64,000 nt of DNA from Actinomycetota bacterium (lineage in GTDB: Bacteria; Actinomycetota; Actinomycetes; Streptosporangiales; Streptosporangiaceae). The notes under the pieces are model-generated. The model saw only the letters and a program-made list of their open reading frames with translations. It was not told the DNA's origin and made no database searches. The translations under genes were made by a program, and so were the position numbers. Every line of letters starts with the position of its first letter. The stretch's first letter is position 1. Below are positions 8,482-17,597 of this stretch, one piece after another. Where the stretch lies: assembly GCA_027313705.1 (NCBI GenBank), contig DAHVDE010000041.1, positions 1-64,000 of the forward strand, in the 5' to 3' direction.

Positions 8482-8602
8482 GCCTGCTGCCCCTTTCGCC
8501 GACCCCTAAGCGAGGGTATGCGGGGAGTCACCGGCAGACACGATCATCGGGCAGTCTCGGTGGTGCTCGCACCCGCCATCATGCAAGCGCATACTGCCTG
8601 AC

Positions 8603-10687
8603 GTGAGCCAACTACTTACCGTTAGCAACGGGTCACGCACTGCCAGGCGATACTTCCCTGGCGCTGCCGCCGGTGGCGGCGCGGCCATACTGCTCGGTCT
8701 GATCGTCGCCGCGATGGCGCCTGCCGCCGTCCCGCCGCGCCCGTCGGCGGCGGCTGGTTCTGGAACGCCCGCCGCGCGCGCCGCCGCCGCGCCGGCTCCT
8801 CGCCTGGTGCCTGCCCTGGATGCGAAGCTGACCGTGCCGAGGCATACGCTCCGGGTGACCACGCGGGCGAGTTCTGGCCGCGGCTCGCTCCGCGCCGCCA
8901 TCAGGCTCGCCGACTACGGCGGGCGCCGCGGCGTCACGGTCATCAAGTTCGCAGTGCGCGGGGTAATGAAGCTCAGGCGTGCCCTGCCAGCAATCACCAG
9001 TACGGTCCTGATAGAAGGCACCTCGGCTCCGAGGTACGTCTGGGGCGGGGCACCGGTAGTAGAACTGAACTGCGCCGGCCACGCCGGCCTGGTGTTCGCG
9101 CCTGGCTCGACCGGGTCGCAGCTCCTTGGCCTGGCAGTTGACGGAGCTAGGGGCAACGGCGTCACGGTCTTGTCGAGCTGGGTGACCATCAACGGAAATT
9201 ACCTGGGGCTTAACCTGGCGGGCCGGGCGTCTGGCAACCGCGGCAACGGCTTGTTCCTTGGCCCGGCGTCCTCGCATGATCTGATCGGGCTGAACCAGCG
9301 CGGCCGGGCCGGCGTCGTGGCCAACGTCGTTTCCGGCAATGCACTTAACGGCATCGTGCTCGACGGCTCTTGGCACAACACCCTGGTGTCCAACCGGATC
9401 GGGACGAACCCGGCAGGCACCAGGGCCATCCGCAACCGGGGCAACGGACTTCTCCTCGTCAACGGCGCCGATGCCAACGAGATCGGCGGCAAGGACTTCG
9501 TGAATCCGGTGACCGGGCAGGCGAACGATCCGACCGGAGATAAGGGCACGACCGCGCCGGTATTCGTGGTGCCGCCGCTCGGCAACCTCATCTCGGGCAA
9601 CCTGGGCGACGGCGTGCTGATCTTGCGGCATTCCAACAGGAACATGCTCAACGGCAACTTCATCGGCACGACCTCGGACGGCAACCACAGGCTCGGCAAC
9701 GGCGGCGACGGCGTCGCGATCATCCACGCCAGCCGCGACTCGCTGACCGGCTGCGCCTTCATCAACAACCCGTTCGTGTACTACAACGTGATCAGCGCCA
9801 ACCTGCAGAACGGCCTCTTGGTCGACGACGCAGGCAATGTCAAGGTGCAGGGAAACTTCTTCGGCACTGGCGCGGACAACGCTACGGTCCTCGGTAATCA
9901 CGGCGACGGCATCGCGGTCACGGGGACATCACGTAACACTCAGGTCGGTGGCGTGATTCCGCTCGGCAACGTGTCGGCGGGCAACTACCTGAACGGGATC
10001 GCGGTGACCGGCCGGGCACGCGGGTTCGTCACGTTCAACACCTTCGGCGGCCTGTTCGCGTTCGGCGCGGCGGCACCTAACCACCAGGACGGTGTCCTGA
10101 TCACCTCGACCGGCGGCAACAACCTGGTCCGCACGAACGTGATCTCAGGAAACCGGGGTAACGGCATCGAAATCGGCGGTCACGCACACGGTGTGACCGT
10201 CGACCCGAACATCGCCGGCCTCCAGACGAAGGGCAACGGCGTGCTGCCTAACGGCCGCGACGGCCTGCTGATCGACGGCAATGCGCACGGCAACCAGATC
10301 GGCGGCTCGCTGCGATCGGTGATCAGGCAGAACACCTTGTCTGGCAATGACGGCTACGGACTGGCGATCACCGGGCACGCGCACGGCAACCATGTGTTCG
10401 GCGCCTACATCGGGACGCTGATCCTCGGCGAGGCCGCTGCCGCCAACCAAAGAGGCGGTGTCCTGATCGGCGGGCACGCGTTCGGCAATGTCATCGGCGC
10501 CACGAACCTGATCAGCGGCAATACAGGAAACGGCGTCACCTTGCTTCCCGGTACCCGCCGCAATCTGGTCGCCGGTAACCTGATCGGCCTTAACCGGCTG
10601 AGAAAACCGCTGCCGAACTCGCGACGCCAGGTCGCCGACTACGGCAGGCACAACACGGTCAGGGCCAACCGCTACCCACCGCGATAG
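8603..10687 (+). CDS. secreted right-handed parallel beta-helix repeat protein
   Basis: A 694-residue protein from a GTG start. A hydrophobic segment at about 17-35, followed by an Ala/Pro-rich stretch, acts as a signal or anchor. Near residues 90-105 is a GSLRAAI segment, the mark of a domain that often precedes beta-helices in secreted proteins. From about 170 to the end there are many repeats of the type N-x-ISGN-x-GNGV/NLIGTN, the classic coils of NosD/pectate-lyase-like helices. No carbohydrate-lyase catalytic residues are evident. Probably a surface adhesin or polysaccharide-binding or -modifying protein. It is monocistronic; a divergent M55 peptidase lies upstream. Confidence 0.8.
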   Translation: MSQLLTVSNGSRTARRYFPGAAAGGGAAILLGLIVAAMAPAAVPPRPSAAAGSGTPAARAAAAPAPRLVPALDAKLTVPRHTLRVTTRASSGRGSLRAAIRLADYGGRRGVTVIKFAVRGVMKLRRALPAITSTVLIEGTSAPRYVWGGAPVVELNCAGHAGLVFAPGSTGSQLLGLAVDGARGNGVTVLSSWVTINGNYLGLNLAGRASGNRGNGLFLGPASSHDLIGLNQRGRAGVVANVVSGNALNGIVLDGSWHNTLVSNRIGTNPAGTRAIRNRGNGLLLVNGADANEIGGKDFVNPVTGQANDPTGDKGTTAPVFVVPPLGNLISGNLGDGVLILRHSNRNMLNGNFIGTTSDGNHRLGNGGDGVAIIHASRDSLTGCAFINNPFVYYNVISANLQNGLLVDDAGNVKVQGNFFGTGADNATVLGNHGDGIAVTGTSRNTQVGGVIPLGNVSAGNYLNGIAVTGRARGFVTFNTFGGLFAFGAAAPNHQDGVLITSTGGNNLVRTNVISGNRGNGIEIGGHAHGVTVDPNIAGLQTKGNGVLPNGRDGLLIDGNAHGNQIGGSLRSVIRQNTLSGNDGYGLAITGHAHGNHVFGAYIGTLILGEAAAANQRGGVLIGGHAFGNVIGATNLISGNTGNGVTLLPGTRRNLVAGNLIGLNRLRKPLPNSRRQVADYGRHNTVRANRYPPR

Positions 10688-10739
10688 CATCCTGCTTCTG
10701 GGGGCTCGTCGGGAGCTTCAACCTGCGGAGGGCCGGACC

Positions 10740-12104
10740 GTGAACGACCACGTCACAATTGACAGGTCACGGCTAGCCGGCCTCATCGACCGGGAATGCG
10801 CTCAGTACGCCGCCGGGCACCAGGCCTCGCTGCATGCCTTCGAGTCGGCGGGCCAGCACCTGCTCGGCGGCGTTCCGATGACCTGGATGCGGATGTGGGC
10901 GGGCGGGTTCCCGCTGTATCTGGCGACCGCGCACGGAGCCAGGCTGACCGACCTGGACGGCAACATCTTCGTGGACTTCAGCCTGGGCGACACCGGAGCG
11001 ATGGCCGGCCACTCCCCCGCCCAGGTTCAGGCGGCGGTGGCCGAGCGTTTCGGCGAACTCGGCGGCGCCACCGCGATGCTGCCGACCGGCGAAGCCGCCC
11101 ACGCGGCCGCCGAACTGACCCGCCGGTTCGGCGTGTCGCACTGGAGCTTCACCCTGTCAGCGACCGACGCCAACCGCTGGGCTTTGCGTATCGCCAGGCA
11201 ACTCACCGGCCGGCCCAAGGTAGCCGTCTTCAGCTACTGCTATCACGGCAGCGTGGACGAGTCTTTCATCATCGCGACCCCTGACGGACCGCGCAGCAGG
11301 CCGGGGAACACAGGCGCGCCGGTCAACCCGGCGCTTACCACCCGGGTCGCAGAATTCAACGACCTGGCCGGGCTCGAGCGGGAACTGGCGGCGGGCGACG
11401 TGGCTGCCCTGCTGATGGAACCCGCCATGACCAATATCGGCATCGTGCTGCCAGAACCCGGTTACCTGGCCGAGGTCAGGGAACTGACCAGGGAACACGG
11501 CGTGCTGCTGATCAACGACGAGACCCACACCTTCAGCGCGGGACCGGGCGGCTGCACCAAGGCATGGAACCTGGACCCAGACATGGTCACGATCGGCAAG
11601 GCGATCGCCGGCGGCATACCGGCCGGGGCGTATGGCTTGTCCGCCCCGCTGGCCGAGCGGATCATGGCCGACGACTCCGCCGACCTGATCGACACCGGCG
11701 GGATCGGCGGAACCTTGGCAGGCAATGCCCTCTCTGTCGCCGCGATGTGCACCACCTTGGAACATGTTCTCACCGACGAAGCCTTCTCCGGCATGATGAC
11801 GCTCGCGGACCGCTACACCGCCGGGGTACGCGACGTCATCTCCAGCCGCGCATTGCCCTGGAACATCGTGCAACTCGGTGCCCGCGCTGAGTACCGCTTC
11901 TGCCCTTCGCCGCCGAGGTCAGGCGGTGAATCCAACGAAGCCGCCGACCCTGACCTCGACGAGTACCTGCACCTCTACCTGGCCAACCGCGGCGTGCTCA
12001 TCACCCCCTTCCACAACATGGCCCTCATGTGCCCCGCCACCACAGACGCCGACGTGGACACCCACACCGCCCTGTTCGCCGCCGCCGCCGACGAACTGCT
12101 CTAA
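10740..12104 (+). CDS. class III PLP-dependent aminotransferase (glutamate-1-semialdehyde aminomutase-like)
   Basis: A 454-residue fold-type I aminotransferase. The segment DLDGNIFVDFSLGDTGAMAGH near 75-95 is typical of the GSA-aminomutase branch. NDETHTFSAGPGG supplies the PLP-ring Asp and TIGKAIAGGIPAGAYG the Schiff-base lysine. GGAGG at 10727-10731 lies eight bases before the GTG start. Its extended N-terminus and the lack of haem-biosynthesis neighbours suggest a specialised transaminase rather than HemL. The substrate cannot be read from the sequence. It precedes the nitric oxide synthase gene on the same strand, but a 239-base gap argues against tight coupling. Confidence 0.85.
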   Translation: MNDHVTIDRSRLAGLIDRECAQYAAGHQASLHAFESAGQHLLGGVPMTWMRMWAGGFPLYLATAHGARLTDLDGNIFVDFSLGDTGAMAGHSPAQVQAAVAERFGELGGATAMLPTGEAAHAAAELTRRFGVSHWSFTLSATDANRWALRIARQLTGRPKVAVFSYCYHGSVDESFIIATPDGPRSRPGNTGAPVNPALTTRVAEFNDLAGLERELAAGDVAALLMEPAMTNIGIVLPEPGYLAEVRELTREHGVLLINDETHTFSAGPGGCTKAWNLDPDMVTIGKAIAGGIPAGAYGLSAPLAERIMADDSADLIDTGGIGGTLAGNALSVAAMCTTLEHVLTDEAFSGMMTLADRYTAGVRDVISSRALPWNIVQLGARAEYRFCPSPPRSGGESNEAADPDLDEYLHLYLANRGVLITPFHNMALMCPATTDADVDTHTALFAAAADELL

Positions 12105-12343
12105 CCGCCGCTACGTGAAACCGGCACCCACGAAAGCAAGGGCAGCCCGAAGCCAAGGCCCGGCCAGAAAGAACGGCAGGGGCAAACATGGCCGAGCCAT
12201 GATCTGACGGTGATTTTCGCGTGACTTTTGCAATTCTCGGCGTGGCCGGAGAGTAGCGAACGCATGGATAATCGCGAGCAGCTATGGCTTTGTCTTGACT
12301 CCGATCCTGACATTCGAACACGGTGACGTGCCGGAGGATTCGC

Positions 12344-13546
12344 GTGGGAATTAGCCAGGAACGATCGTTACTACCCGACCTGCGCTGGCAGCTAACCACC
12401 GCAGTCAGGCCAAGGCGCCAGGTGATCGGCGAGCGGGCTTCACGGCTCGCGATCCTCGACGAGGCCGAGCGGTTCATCGCGCTCTGCTATGCCGAGCATC
12501 CTGGCCTCGGGCCGGTGAGCGAACGGCTGCGGCAGGTGCGGGCCGAGATCGAGGCGCTTGGCACGTACCGGCACACCACGGCGGAACTGACGTTCGCCGC
12601 CAGGGTTGCCTGGCGGAACAGTTCGCGGTGCATCGGCCGGCTGTACTGGCGCAGCCTGCGGGTTCGTGACCGGCGCGACATCCGCACGTCGGACGAGATT
12701 GCCGCCGAGGCCGTCACGCATTTGCGCGAGGCCAGCCGCGACGGCCGGATCAGGCCGCTGATCACCGTGTTCGCGCCGGATGCTCCTGGCCGGCCGGGCC
12801 CGAGGATCCTCAGCCAGCAACTGGTCAGCTACGCGGGCTACCAGTCAGGCGACAAGGTGACCGGCGATCCGCAGAGCACCGTCCATACCCGGCTCGCGCA
12901 GCGCCTCGGCTGGCCAGGGGGTAACCCGCAGGGCCGGTTCGACGTCCTGCCGCTGATCGTGGCTGAACCAGGCAGGGCCCCGGCCTGGTACCCGTTACCC
13001 GCCGATGCTGTCCGGCAGGTGCCGATCACTCATCCCAACCACGACTGGTTCGCTGACCTGGGACTTCGCTGGTACGCGGTGCCGGTGATCAGTGACATGT
13101 ACCTGCAGGCGGGCGGCATCAGGTATCCGGCCGCGCCGTTCAACGGCTGGTACATGTGCACGGAGGTCGGGTCGCGTGACCTAGGCGACTCCGGCCGTTA
13201 CGACCAGTTGCCGGTCATCGCCGAGCGGCTTGGCCTGGCTGCGGACAACGACCTCAACCTGTGGAAGGACCGGGCGCTCACCGAGCTTAACGTTGCCGTG
13301 CTGCATTCGTTCCGCTCCGCAGGCGTGACGATCACCGATCATCACACCGAGTCCGCCCGCTTCATCAAGCATCTCGAAACGGAAGAACGCCAGGGCAGGA
13401 ACTGCCCGGCCGACTGGTCCTGGATCGTGCCGCCAGCGGCCGCCTCGGCCACCCCGGTGTTCCACCGCTACTACGAGAACTTCGACCAGACCCCGAACTT
13501 CTACCGGCACCCCCGCCTGAGCCTCGCCGGCCACGAGCCTGGCTAG
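12344..13546 (+). CDS. nos: nitric oxide synthase oxygenase (bacterial NOS)
   Basis: A 400-residue oxygenase-only NOS. The haem-ligand cysteine lies in AWRNSSRCIGR (Cys96 from the GTG at 12344). The substrate pocket block PFNGWYMCTEVGSRDL contains the Glu (274) that binds the L-arginine guanidinium, and the C-terminal TPVFHRYYENFDQTP is also conserved. It oxidises arginine to citrulline and NO and must borrow electrons from a separate reductase. GGAGG at 12333-12337 sets the start at GTG 12344 rather than an upstream GTG. The stop shares the bases CTAG with the stop of the facing flavohaemoprotein gene, whose product could be an NO scavenger or an electron donor. Confidence 0.95.
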   Translation: MGISQERSLLPDLRWQLTTAVRPRRQVIGERASRLAILDEAERFIALCYAEHPGLGPVSERLRQVRAEIEALGTYRHTTAELTFAARVAWRNSSRCIGRLYWRSLRVRDRRDIRTSDEIAAEAVTHLREASRDGRIRPLITVFAPDAPGRPGPRILSQQLVSYAGYQSGDKVTGDPQSTVHTRLAQRLGWPGGNPQGRFDVLPLIVAEPGRAPAWYPLPADAVRQVPITHPNHDWFADLGLRWYAVPVISDMYLQAGGIRYPAAPFNGWYMCTEVGSRDLGDSGRYDQLPVIAERLGLAADNDLNLWKDRALTELNVAVLHSFRSAGVTITDHHTESARFIKHLETEERQGRNCPADWSWIVPPAAASATPVFHRYYENFDQTPNFYRHPRLSLAGHEPG

Positions 13547-15135
13547 GTACCCGTGCCCACCCGCTTACGTCCGGCGATCAGCCCGTCGTCATAGTGGACG
13601 CGATCAGCAGGCATGCCGGTCTTGGTCAGCATCTTGATCGTCTCCTGCACCATCGCCGCGGGTCCGGCTATGTAAGCCTCGCAATCTCCGTGCGGAAGGT
13701 AGCGGGCGGCAACGCGGCCGACGTTGCCCTGCATCCCTGGATAAGCGGGATCATCCGAGGCCACGGGGTGTACCTGCAGCCATGGGTAGATATCGGTGAG
13801 CCGCCATAAATCCCGCAGGTCATACATGTCCTTCTCGGTTCGCGTTCCCCAGAACAGCCAGATGTTGCGGTGGTTACGCTGCGTCGACTCCTCGTAAACC
13901 ACCTGCTCGGCGATGGCTTTGACCGGCGCCAGCCCGGTGCCGCCCGCCACGCACAGCAAGTCACGCCGCTCGGCTGAAGCCAAGGTCATGCTGCCGACAG
14001 CCGGGCCGAGTATCAGGGGATCGCCGACCGAAGTGCGGGCTACCAGCGTGTTGCTAACCCAGCCGCCTGAGACGGCCTTGACATGAAACCTGAGCAAGCC
14101 GTCTTCCCGCTGCCTGCAGGCGATCGAGTACGGCCGCCACACCCTCGGCCAGCGGCTGGTCTGGACGGTCACGTGCTGGCCGGCCCGGTAGTTGAAGCGT
14201 TCATCAGGAGCGACGGTGATGATCGCGATGTCGTGACCGCGGCGCTCGTGCTCGATGACTTCGGCATGCCAGAATGCCGGCGTGTTCGCGCCGGCATCAT
14301 CGGCCGCCTTGATCATGATGTCGGAGGCCACGCCGTAGGTGGCCACCCAGGCATCCTCGGCGGCGCTGGTGAACGCCGAGCCGGCGAAGGCACGCAGCGT
14401 CGCGATCAGTGCCGCACCGACAGCGGTGTACATCTCTGGCCTGACCGCGTACTTGCGGTGATCCCTGCCTAGCTGGGCCAGGTAGACCGCCATTTCTTCT
14501 GGCGTGCGCAGGCTCTCCACGATGTGCGTCAGCGCGCCGAACAGCCGGTCACGCTGCTCGTCCATCGCGGGAGGGAACAGTTCGCGCAATTCGGGATGGT
14601 TGGCGAAGAGCCAGCCGTAAAAGTACGCGGCCGCCATGTCGCCCGCGGCACCGACGATCGCGAAGGTGTCCCTGATGGCGAGGATCCCCTGGTCACCCTC
14701 GCCGCTACCCCCGGCGCTGCCGGTGCTGCGGTCCGCACCGGACGTCGGCTCTGGCTCTGGTCGCGGGAGCCGCTGGTCGGGAAGTTCCTTTAAGCGGTCG
14801 CGCACCCGGACGAGCAGCGAGATGTCGCAGAGCGGATTAGCCGCAGGCACGTCACGCAACTGACCGGTAATCCAGCGCCTCCGCCGCTCCTTGACCGGAC
14901 GGTCAAGGAGGGCCGTGGGCGCTGCTTCAGGCACCTCGCCCGCACCATGGCCACTCCCGGCCCCGTTACGGTCACCAGTGCCGTTACCGTCGCCGCCCTC
15001 GCCAGGCTGTCCCGCGTCATGCGCCGGTAAATCCCGCTGCACCGACTGATCATCAGCCTGGCCCAGTGAGCCGAGCCCGCCTCCGTGGCCATCGACCGCT
15101 GAGCCAGGCATGAGCGACTTCAGCCGGCGCGCCAT
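13543..15135 (-). CDS. flavohaemoprotein (globin-FAD-NAD) with a long N-terminal extension
   Basis: A 530-residue protein. Residues about 1-145 are a Gly/Asp/Pro-rich, low-complexity extension not found in Hmp. A globin domain at about 150-285 follows, with the B10-type Tyr in AYFYGWLF, a Gln in DEQRDRLF and the proximal His in GRDHRKYAV. Then come an FAD-binding barrel (RPYSIACR) and an NAD domain (CVAGGTGLAPV, WGTRTEKDMYDL). This is the architecture of NO dioxygenases, which convert NO to nitrate. AAAGGAC precedes the ATG. Convergent with nos and overlapping it by four bases. A palindrome 27 bases upstream may be an operator. Confidence 0.9.
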   Translation of the reverse strand: MARRLKSLMPGSAVDGHGGGLGSLGQADDQSVQRDLPAHDAGQPGEGGDGNGTGDRNGAGSGHGAGEVPEAAPTALLDRPVKERRRRWITGQLRDVPAANPLCDISLLVRVRDRLKELPDQRLPRPEPEPTSGADRSTGSAGGSGEGDQGILAIRDTFAIVGAAGDMAAAYFYGWLFANHPELRELFPPAMDEQRDRLFGALTHIVESLRTPEEMAVYLAQLGRDHRKYAVRPEMYTAVGAALIATLRAFAGSAFTSAAEDAWVATYGVASDIMIKAADDAGANTPAFWHAEVIEHERRGHDIAIITVAPDERFNYRAGQHVTVQTSRWPRVWRPYSIACRQREDGLLRFHVKAVSGGWVSNTLVARTSVGDPLILGPAVGSMTLASAERRDLLCVAGGTGLAPVKAIAEQVVYEESTQRNHRNIWLFWGTRTEKDMYDLRDLWRLTDIYPWLQVHPVASDDPAYPGMQGNVGRVAARYLPHGDCEAYIAGPAAMVQETIKMLTKTGMPADRVHYDDGLIAGRKRVGTGT

Positions 15136-15161
15136 GAGCCCGTCCTTTCTACGGCCAATCG

Positions 15162-15172
15162 ATCATTATGAT
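15162..15172 (-). promoter_or_regulatory. perfect ATCAT-T-ATGAT dyad upstream of the flavohaemoprotein gene
   Basis: An 11-base perfect inverted repeat in an A/T-rich pocket, 27-37 bases upstream of the flavohaemoprotein ATG, where an operator would overlap the promoter. It is not a clear match to the published NsrR consensus. The regulator is unknown. Confidence 0.35.
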
Positions 15173-15194
15173 AAACCGTTCATCCACCCGTTCG

Positions 15195-15249
15195 CTCGCC
15201 GGCACCGCATTCGCCGGCACCGCATTCGCCAGCACCGCACCCGCCGGCT
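15195..15249 (+). repeat. three and a half copies of a 15-bp tandem repeat
   Basis: Units at 15195-15209, 15210-15224 and 15225-15239 match TTCGCCGGCACCGCA with one mismatch or fewer in each, and a partial copy runs to 15249. They lie in the 390-base divergent gap (15136-15525) between the flavohaemoprotein and LLM genes. Apart from this repeat, the upstream dyad and an A/T-rich patch near 15338-15350, I see nothing else in that gap. Confidence 0.75.
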
Positions 15250-15525
15250 ACATCTGCCCGCTAGCCGCGACAATATCTGGACCGCCCTACCTGATGTGAG
15301 TAAAGCCTACTCGCGGCCGATTGACCGATGGACGCGGATAATTATTTTGCCGCACCTAATCTGCCACCGATCCCCCGGTTGCGCTAGCCGCCGGAGCCAA
15401 GCGCGCCGGAGGCCAAACCAGGACAGCGACCGGCAGTACGATGACTGAGGCACCGGCACCAGCTTGGTACGCCGGCCAGAACCTGCCAGGAACCCGCCAG
15501 AACCCGCCAGCCAGGAGCCCGCCGC

Positions 15526-16365
15526 ATGCGCTTCGCGATCAAGACCAGGCCAGAGCATCAGAGCTGGACGCAGATACGGGACATGTGGCTGGCCGCTGAC
15601 CAGATAGACCTGTTCGAGTCCGCCTGGAACTGGGACCACTTTTACCCGCTGACCGGCGACCTCACCGGCCCGAATTTCGAAGGCTGGACCATGCTTGCCG
15701 CGATGGCGGAGGCGACCAGCAGGATCAGGATCGGCTGCCAGGTCACTGGCATGATCTACCGGCACCCGGCCGTACTTGCCAACATGGCCGCGACCGTGGA
15801 CATCATCTCGGGCGGCCGCCTGGAACTTGGCCTCGGCGCGGGCTGGAACCAGCTTGAATGCGACGCCTACGGCATCGACCTGCCGCCGATGCGCGAGCGT
15901 TTCGACCGCTTCGACGAAGGCGTTCAGGCCATCATCCGCCTGCTCAGCCAGAGCACTACCGACTTCGCCGGCCGCTACGTGAAGCTGACCGACGCCAGGT
16001 GCGAGCCCAAGCCGGTGCAGCGCCCGCACCCGCCGATCGTGATCGGCGGTCGCGGCAAGAAGCGCACGCTGCTCAGCGCGGCGCGGTGGGCGCAGCAGTG
16101 GCACGCGATCACGGCAAGTCCGCAGGACTGGCTTGACCTGAAGCAGGTGCTGCTGCAGCATTGCGCGGATGTCGGCCGTGATCCTGCCAAGATCGTCTGC
16201 TCGGTGAATGTCAGGATCGAGTCCGCCGACGACCTCGACTCTGCGGTGGACTCTGCGGCCGCCTATGGCGAGGCTGGCACTGACCTGATCGTGATGAACC
16301 TGCCGAACGGGGCGTCGCCCGCGCTGCTCGAGCCGCTCGCCAGCCGCCTCGGCATGCTGACCTGA
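15526..16365 (+). CDS. LLM-class F420-dependent oxidoreductase
   Basis: A 279-residue luciferase-like monooxygenase-fold protein. The N-terminal strand MRFAIKTRP, the [28 protein letters not shown] core and [13 protein letters not shown] followed by RFDRFDEG are standard family motifs, and HPPIVIGG is the late signature. Actinobacterial members of this type usually use coenzyme F420 for hydride transfer; substrate unknown. GGAG lies 8 bases before the ATG. Seven bases separate it from rnhA, so the two are probably co-transcribed. Confidence 0.85.
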   Translation: MRFAIKTRPEHQSWTQIRDMWLAADQIDLFESAWNWDHFYPLTGDLTGPNFEGWTMLAAMAEATSRIRIGCQVTGMIYRHPAVLANMAATVDIISGGRLELGLGAGWNQLECDAYGIDLPPMRERFDRFDEGVQAIIRLLSQSTTDFAGRYVKLTDARCEPKPVQRPHPPIVIGGRGKKRTLLSAARWAQQWHAITASPQDWLDLKQVLLQHCADVGRDPAKIVCSVNVRIESADDLDSAVDSAAAYGEAGTDLIVMNLPNGASPALLEPLASRLGMLT

Positions 16366-16372
16366 GATCACG

Positions 16373-16861
16373 GTGACCGGCCAGGTGAACGACCAGGTAG
16401 TGGAGATCTACACCGACGGCGCGTGCAGCGGTAACCCTGGCCCTGGCGGCTGGGGTGCCTTGCTCAGGTACGGCGAGCGCAGCAGGGAGATCTGCGGCGG
16501 CGAGGCCGGCGGGACGACCAACAACCGGATGGAACTGTTGGCCGCCATCCGCGCGCTCGAGACGCTCAAGCGGCCGGCCACCGTGCGCTTGCACACCGAC
16601 AGCGTCTACCTGCGCAACGGGATCATGAACTGGCTGCCGAACTGGAAGCGCAACGGCTGGCGCACCGCCGACAAGAAACCGGTCAAGAACGCAGAACTCT
16701 GGCAGCGCCTGGAAGCGGCCGCCAGCAAGCACCGCGTCCAGTGGCTCTGGGTCAAGGGTCATGCCGGCGACCCCGGAAACGAGCGCGCCGATGCCCTCGC
16801 CAACGAGGGCATGCGCGAGGCTGTCGCGAGCGCCAGGGCAACTCCAGCGTCCGCCCGCTAG
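16373..16861 (+). CDS. rnhA: ribonuclease HI
   Basis: A 162-residue RNase HI with the full DEDD active site: Asp15 in [11 protein letters not shown], Glu54 in NNRMELLA, Asp76 in HTDSVYL and Asp140 in [12 protein letters not shown], plus the flexible-loop His130. It removes RNA from RNA-DNA hybrids such as R-loops and Okazaki primers. GTG start, 7 bases after the LLM gene. The C-terminal 20 residues are a short Ala/Arg tail. Length is typical for a stand-alone enzyme. Confidence 0.95.
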   Translation: MTGQVNDQVVEIYTDGACSGNPGPGGWGALLRYGERSREICGGEAGGTTNNRMELLAAIRALETLKRPATVRLHTDSVYLRNGIMNWLPNWKRNGWRTADKKPVKNAELWQRLEAAASKHRVQWLWVKGHAGDPGNERADALANEGMREAVASARATPASAR

Positions 16862-17057
16862 ACGGCCGCAAGCACGTCCGCCCAGGATGCCAGTCCCTGC
16901 CACGAGCGCGGCTGGTTCGGCGGCGGCCTAGCTCAGCCGCAGGAACTCCCGGCAGGCTCGCAGGGAAACGACACCCGCCCCCGCCGTCGACAGGACGTCA
17001 CAATAAAATCAAGGACCTCATGATTTCCCTCGCCAGGTTCTGCGGCAGAATGAAACC

Positions 17058-17591
17058 ATGCGACCATTGCAGATCCATGTAGTGAGATGCTTGCCAGTCG
17101 CGGTACTGCTCACCGCAGGCTTGGCCATCGCCGGCTGCAGCAGTTCGAGCTCGACGAGCGCGCCGGGCACAAGCACCTCAACGCCCGCTCCGTCCTCATC
17201 AAGCGCGGCGCCCCCCGGCGCCGAGCCAACCGCTGGCCCTGCCGCGACCAGCGCCATCGAGGCTAACTGGACCAAGTTCTTCAACGCGAAAACGCCGGTC
17301 ACTCAGCGAATCGCCCTGCTTGAGAACGGATCACAGTTCGCCTCGATCATCCAATCCCAGGCGGGCTCGCCGCTCGCGTCGGCCGCGTCTGCCAAGGTGA
17401 CCCACGTGACGCTGACCGGCACGAGCCAGGCGTCTGTCGGCTACGACATCCTGCTCAAGGGCAAGGTTGCGCTCGGCGGCCAGTCGGGTGAGGCGGTGTA
17501 CCAGAACGGGGTGTGGAAGGTTGGCGCCACCAGCTTCTGCGGCCTGCTGACGCTTGAGGGCACCAAGCTGCCAGCCGGCTGCAAGGGCTAG
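17058..17591 (+). CDS. secreted lipoprotein with a Ser/Pro/Thr-rich linker
   Basis: A 177-residue lipoprotein. The signal peptide ends in the lipobox LAIAGC at about residues 22-27, and a Ser/Thr/Pro linker runs to about residue 65. A compact C-terminal domain begins ANWTKFFNAKTP and contains QRIALLENG and VKVGATSFC segments, resembling NTF2-like/low-molecular-weight antigen domains of mycobacterial lipoproteins. Function unknown. No clear ribosome site; a CAGAAT hexamer 8 bases before the ATG could give a leaderless message. The MFS exporter gene follows after six bases, so the two are probably one unit. Confidence 0.8.
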   Translation: MRPLQIHVVRCLPVAVLLTAGLAIAGCSSSSSTSAPGTSTSTPAPSSSSAAPPGAEPTAGPAATSAIEANWTKFFNAKTPVTQRIALLENGSQFASIIQSQAGSPLASAASAKVTHVTLTGTSQASVGYDILLKGKVALGGQSGEAVYQNGVWKVGATSFCGLLTLEGTKLPAGCKG

Positions 17592-17597
17592 CCGGAG

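Noticed and set aside
15195-15249. Minisatellite as a regulatory array
   Set aside because: The 15-base repeat is short and GC-rich and has no dyad or promoter relation; slipped replication explains it, so it is listed only as a repeat.
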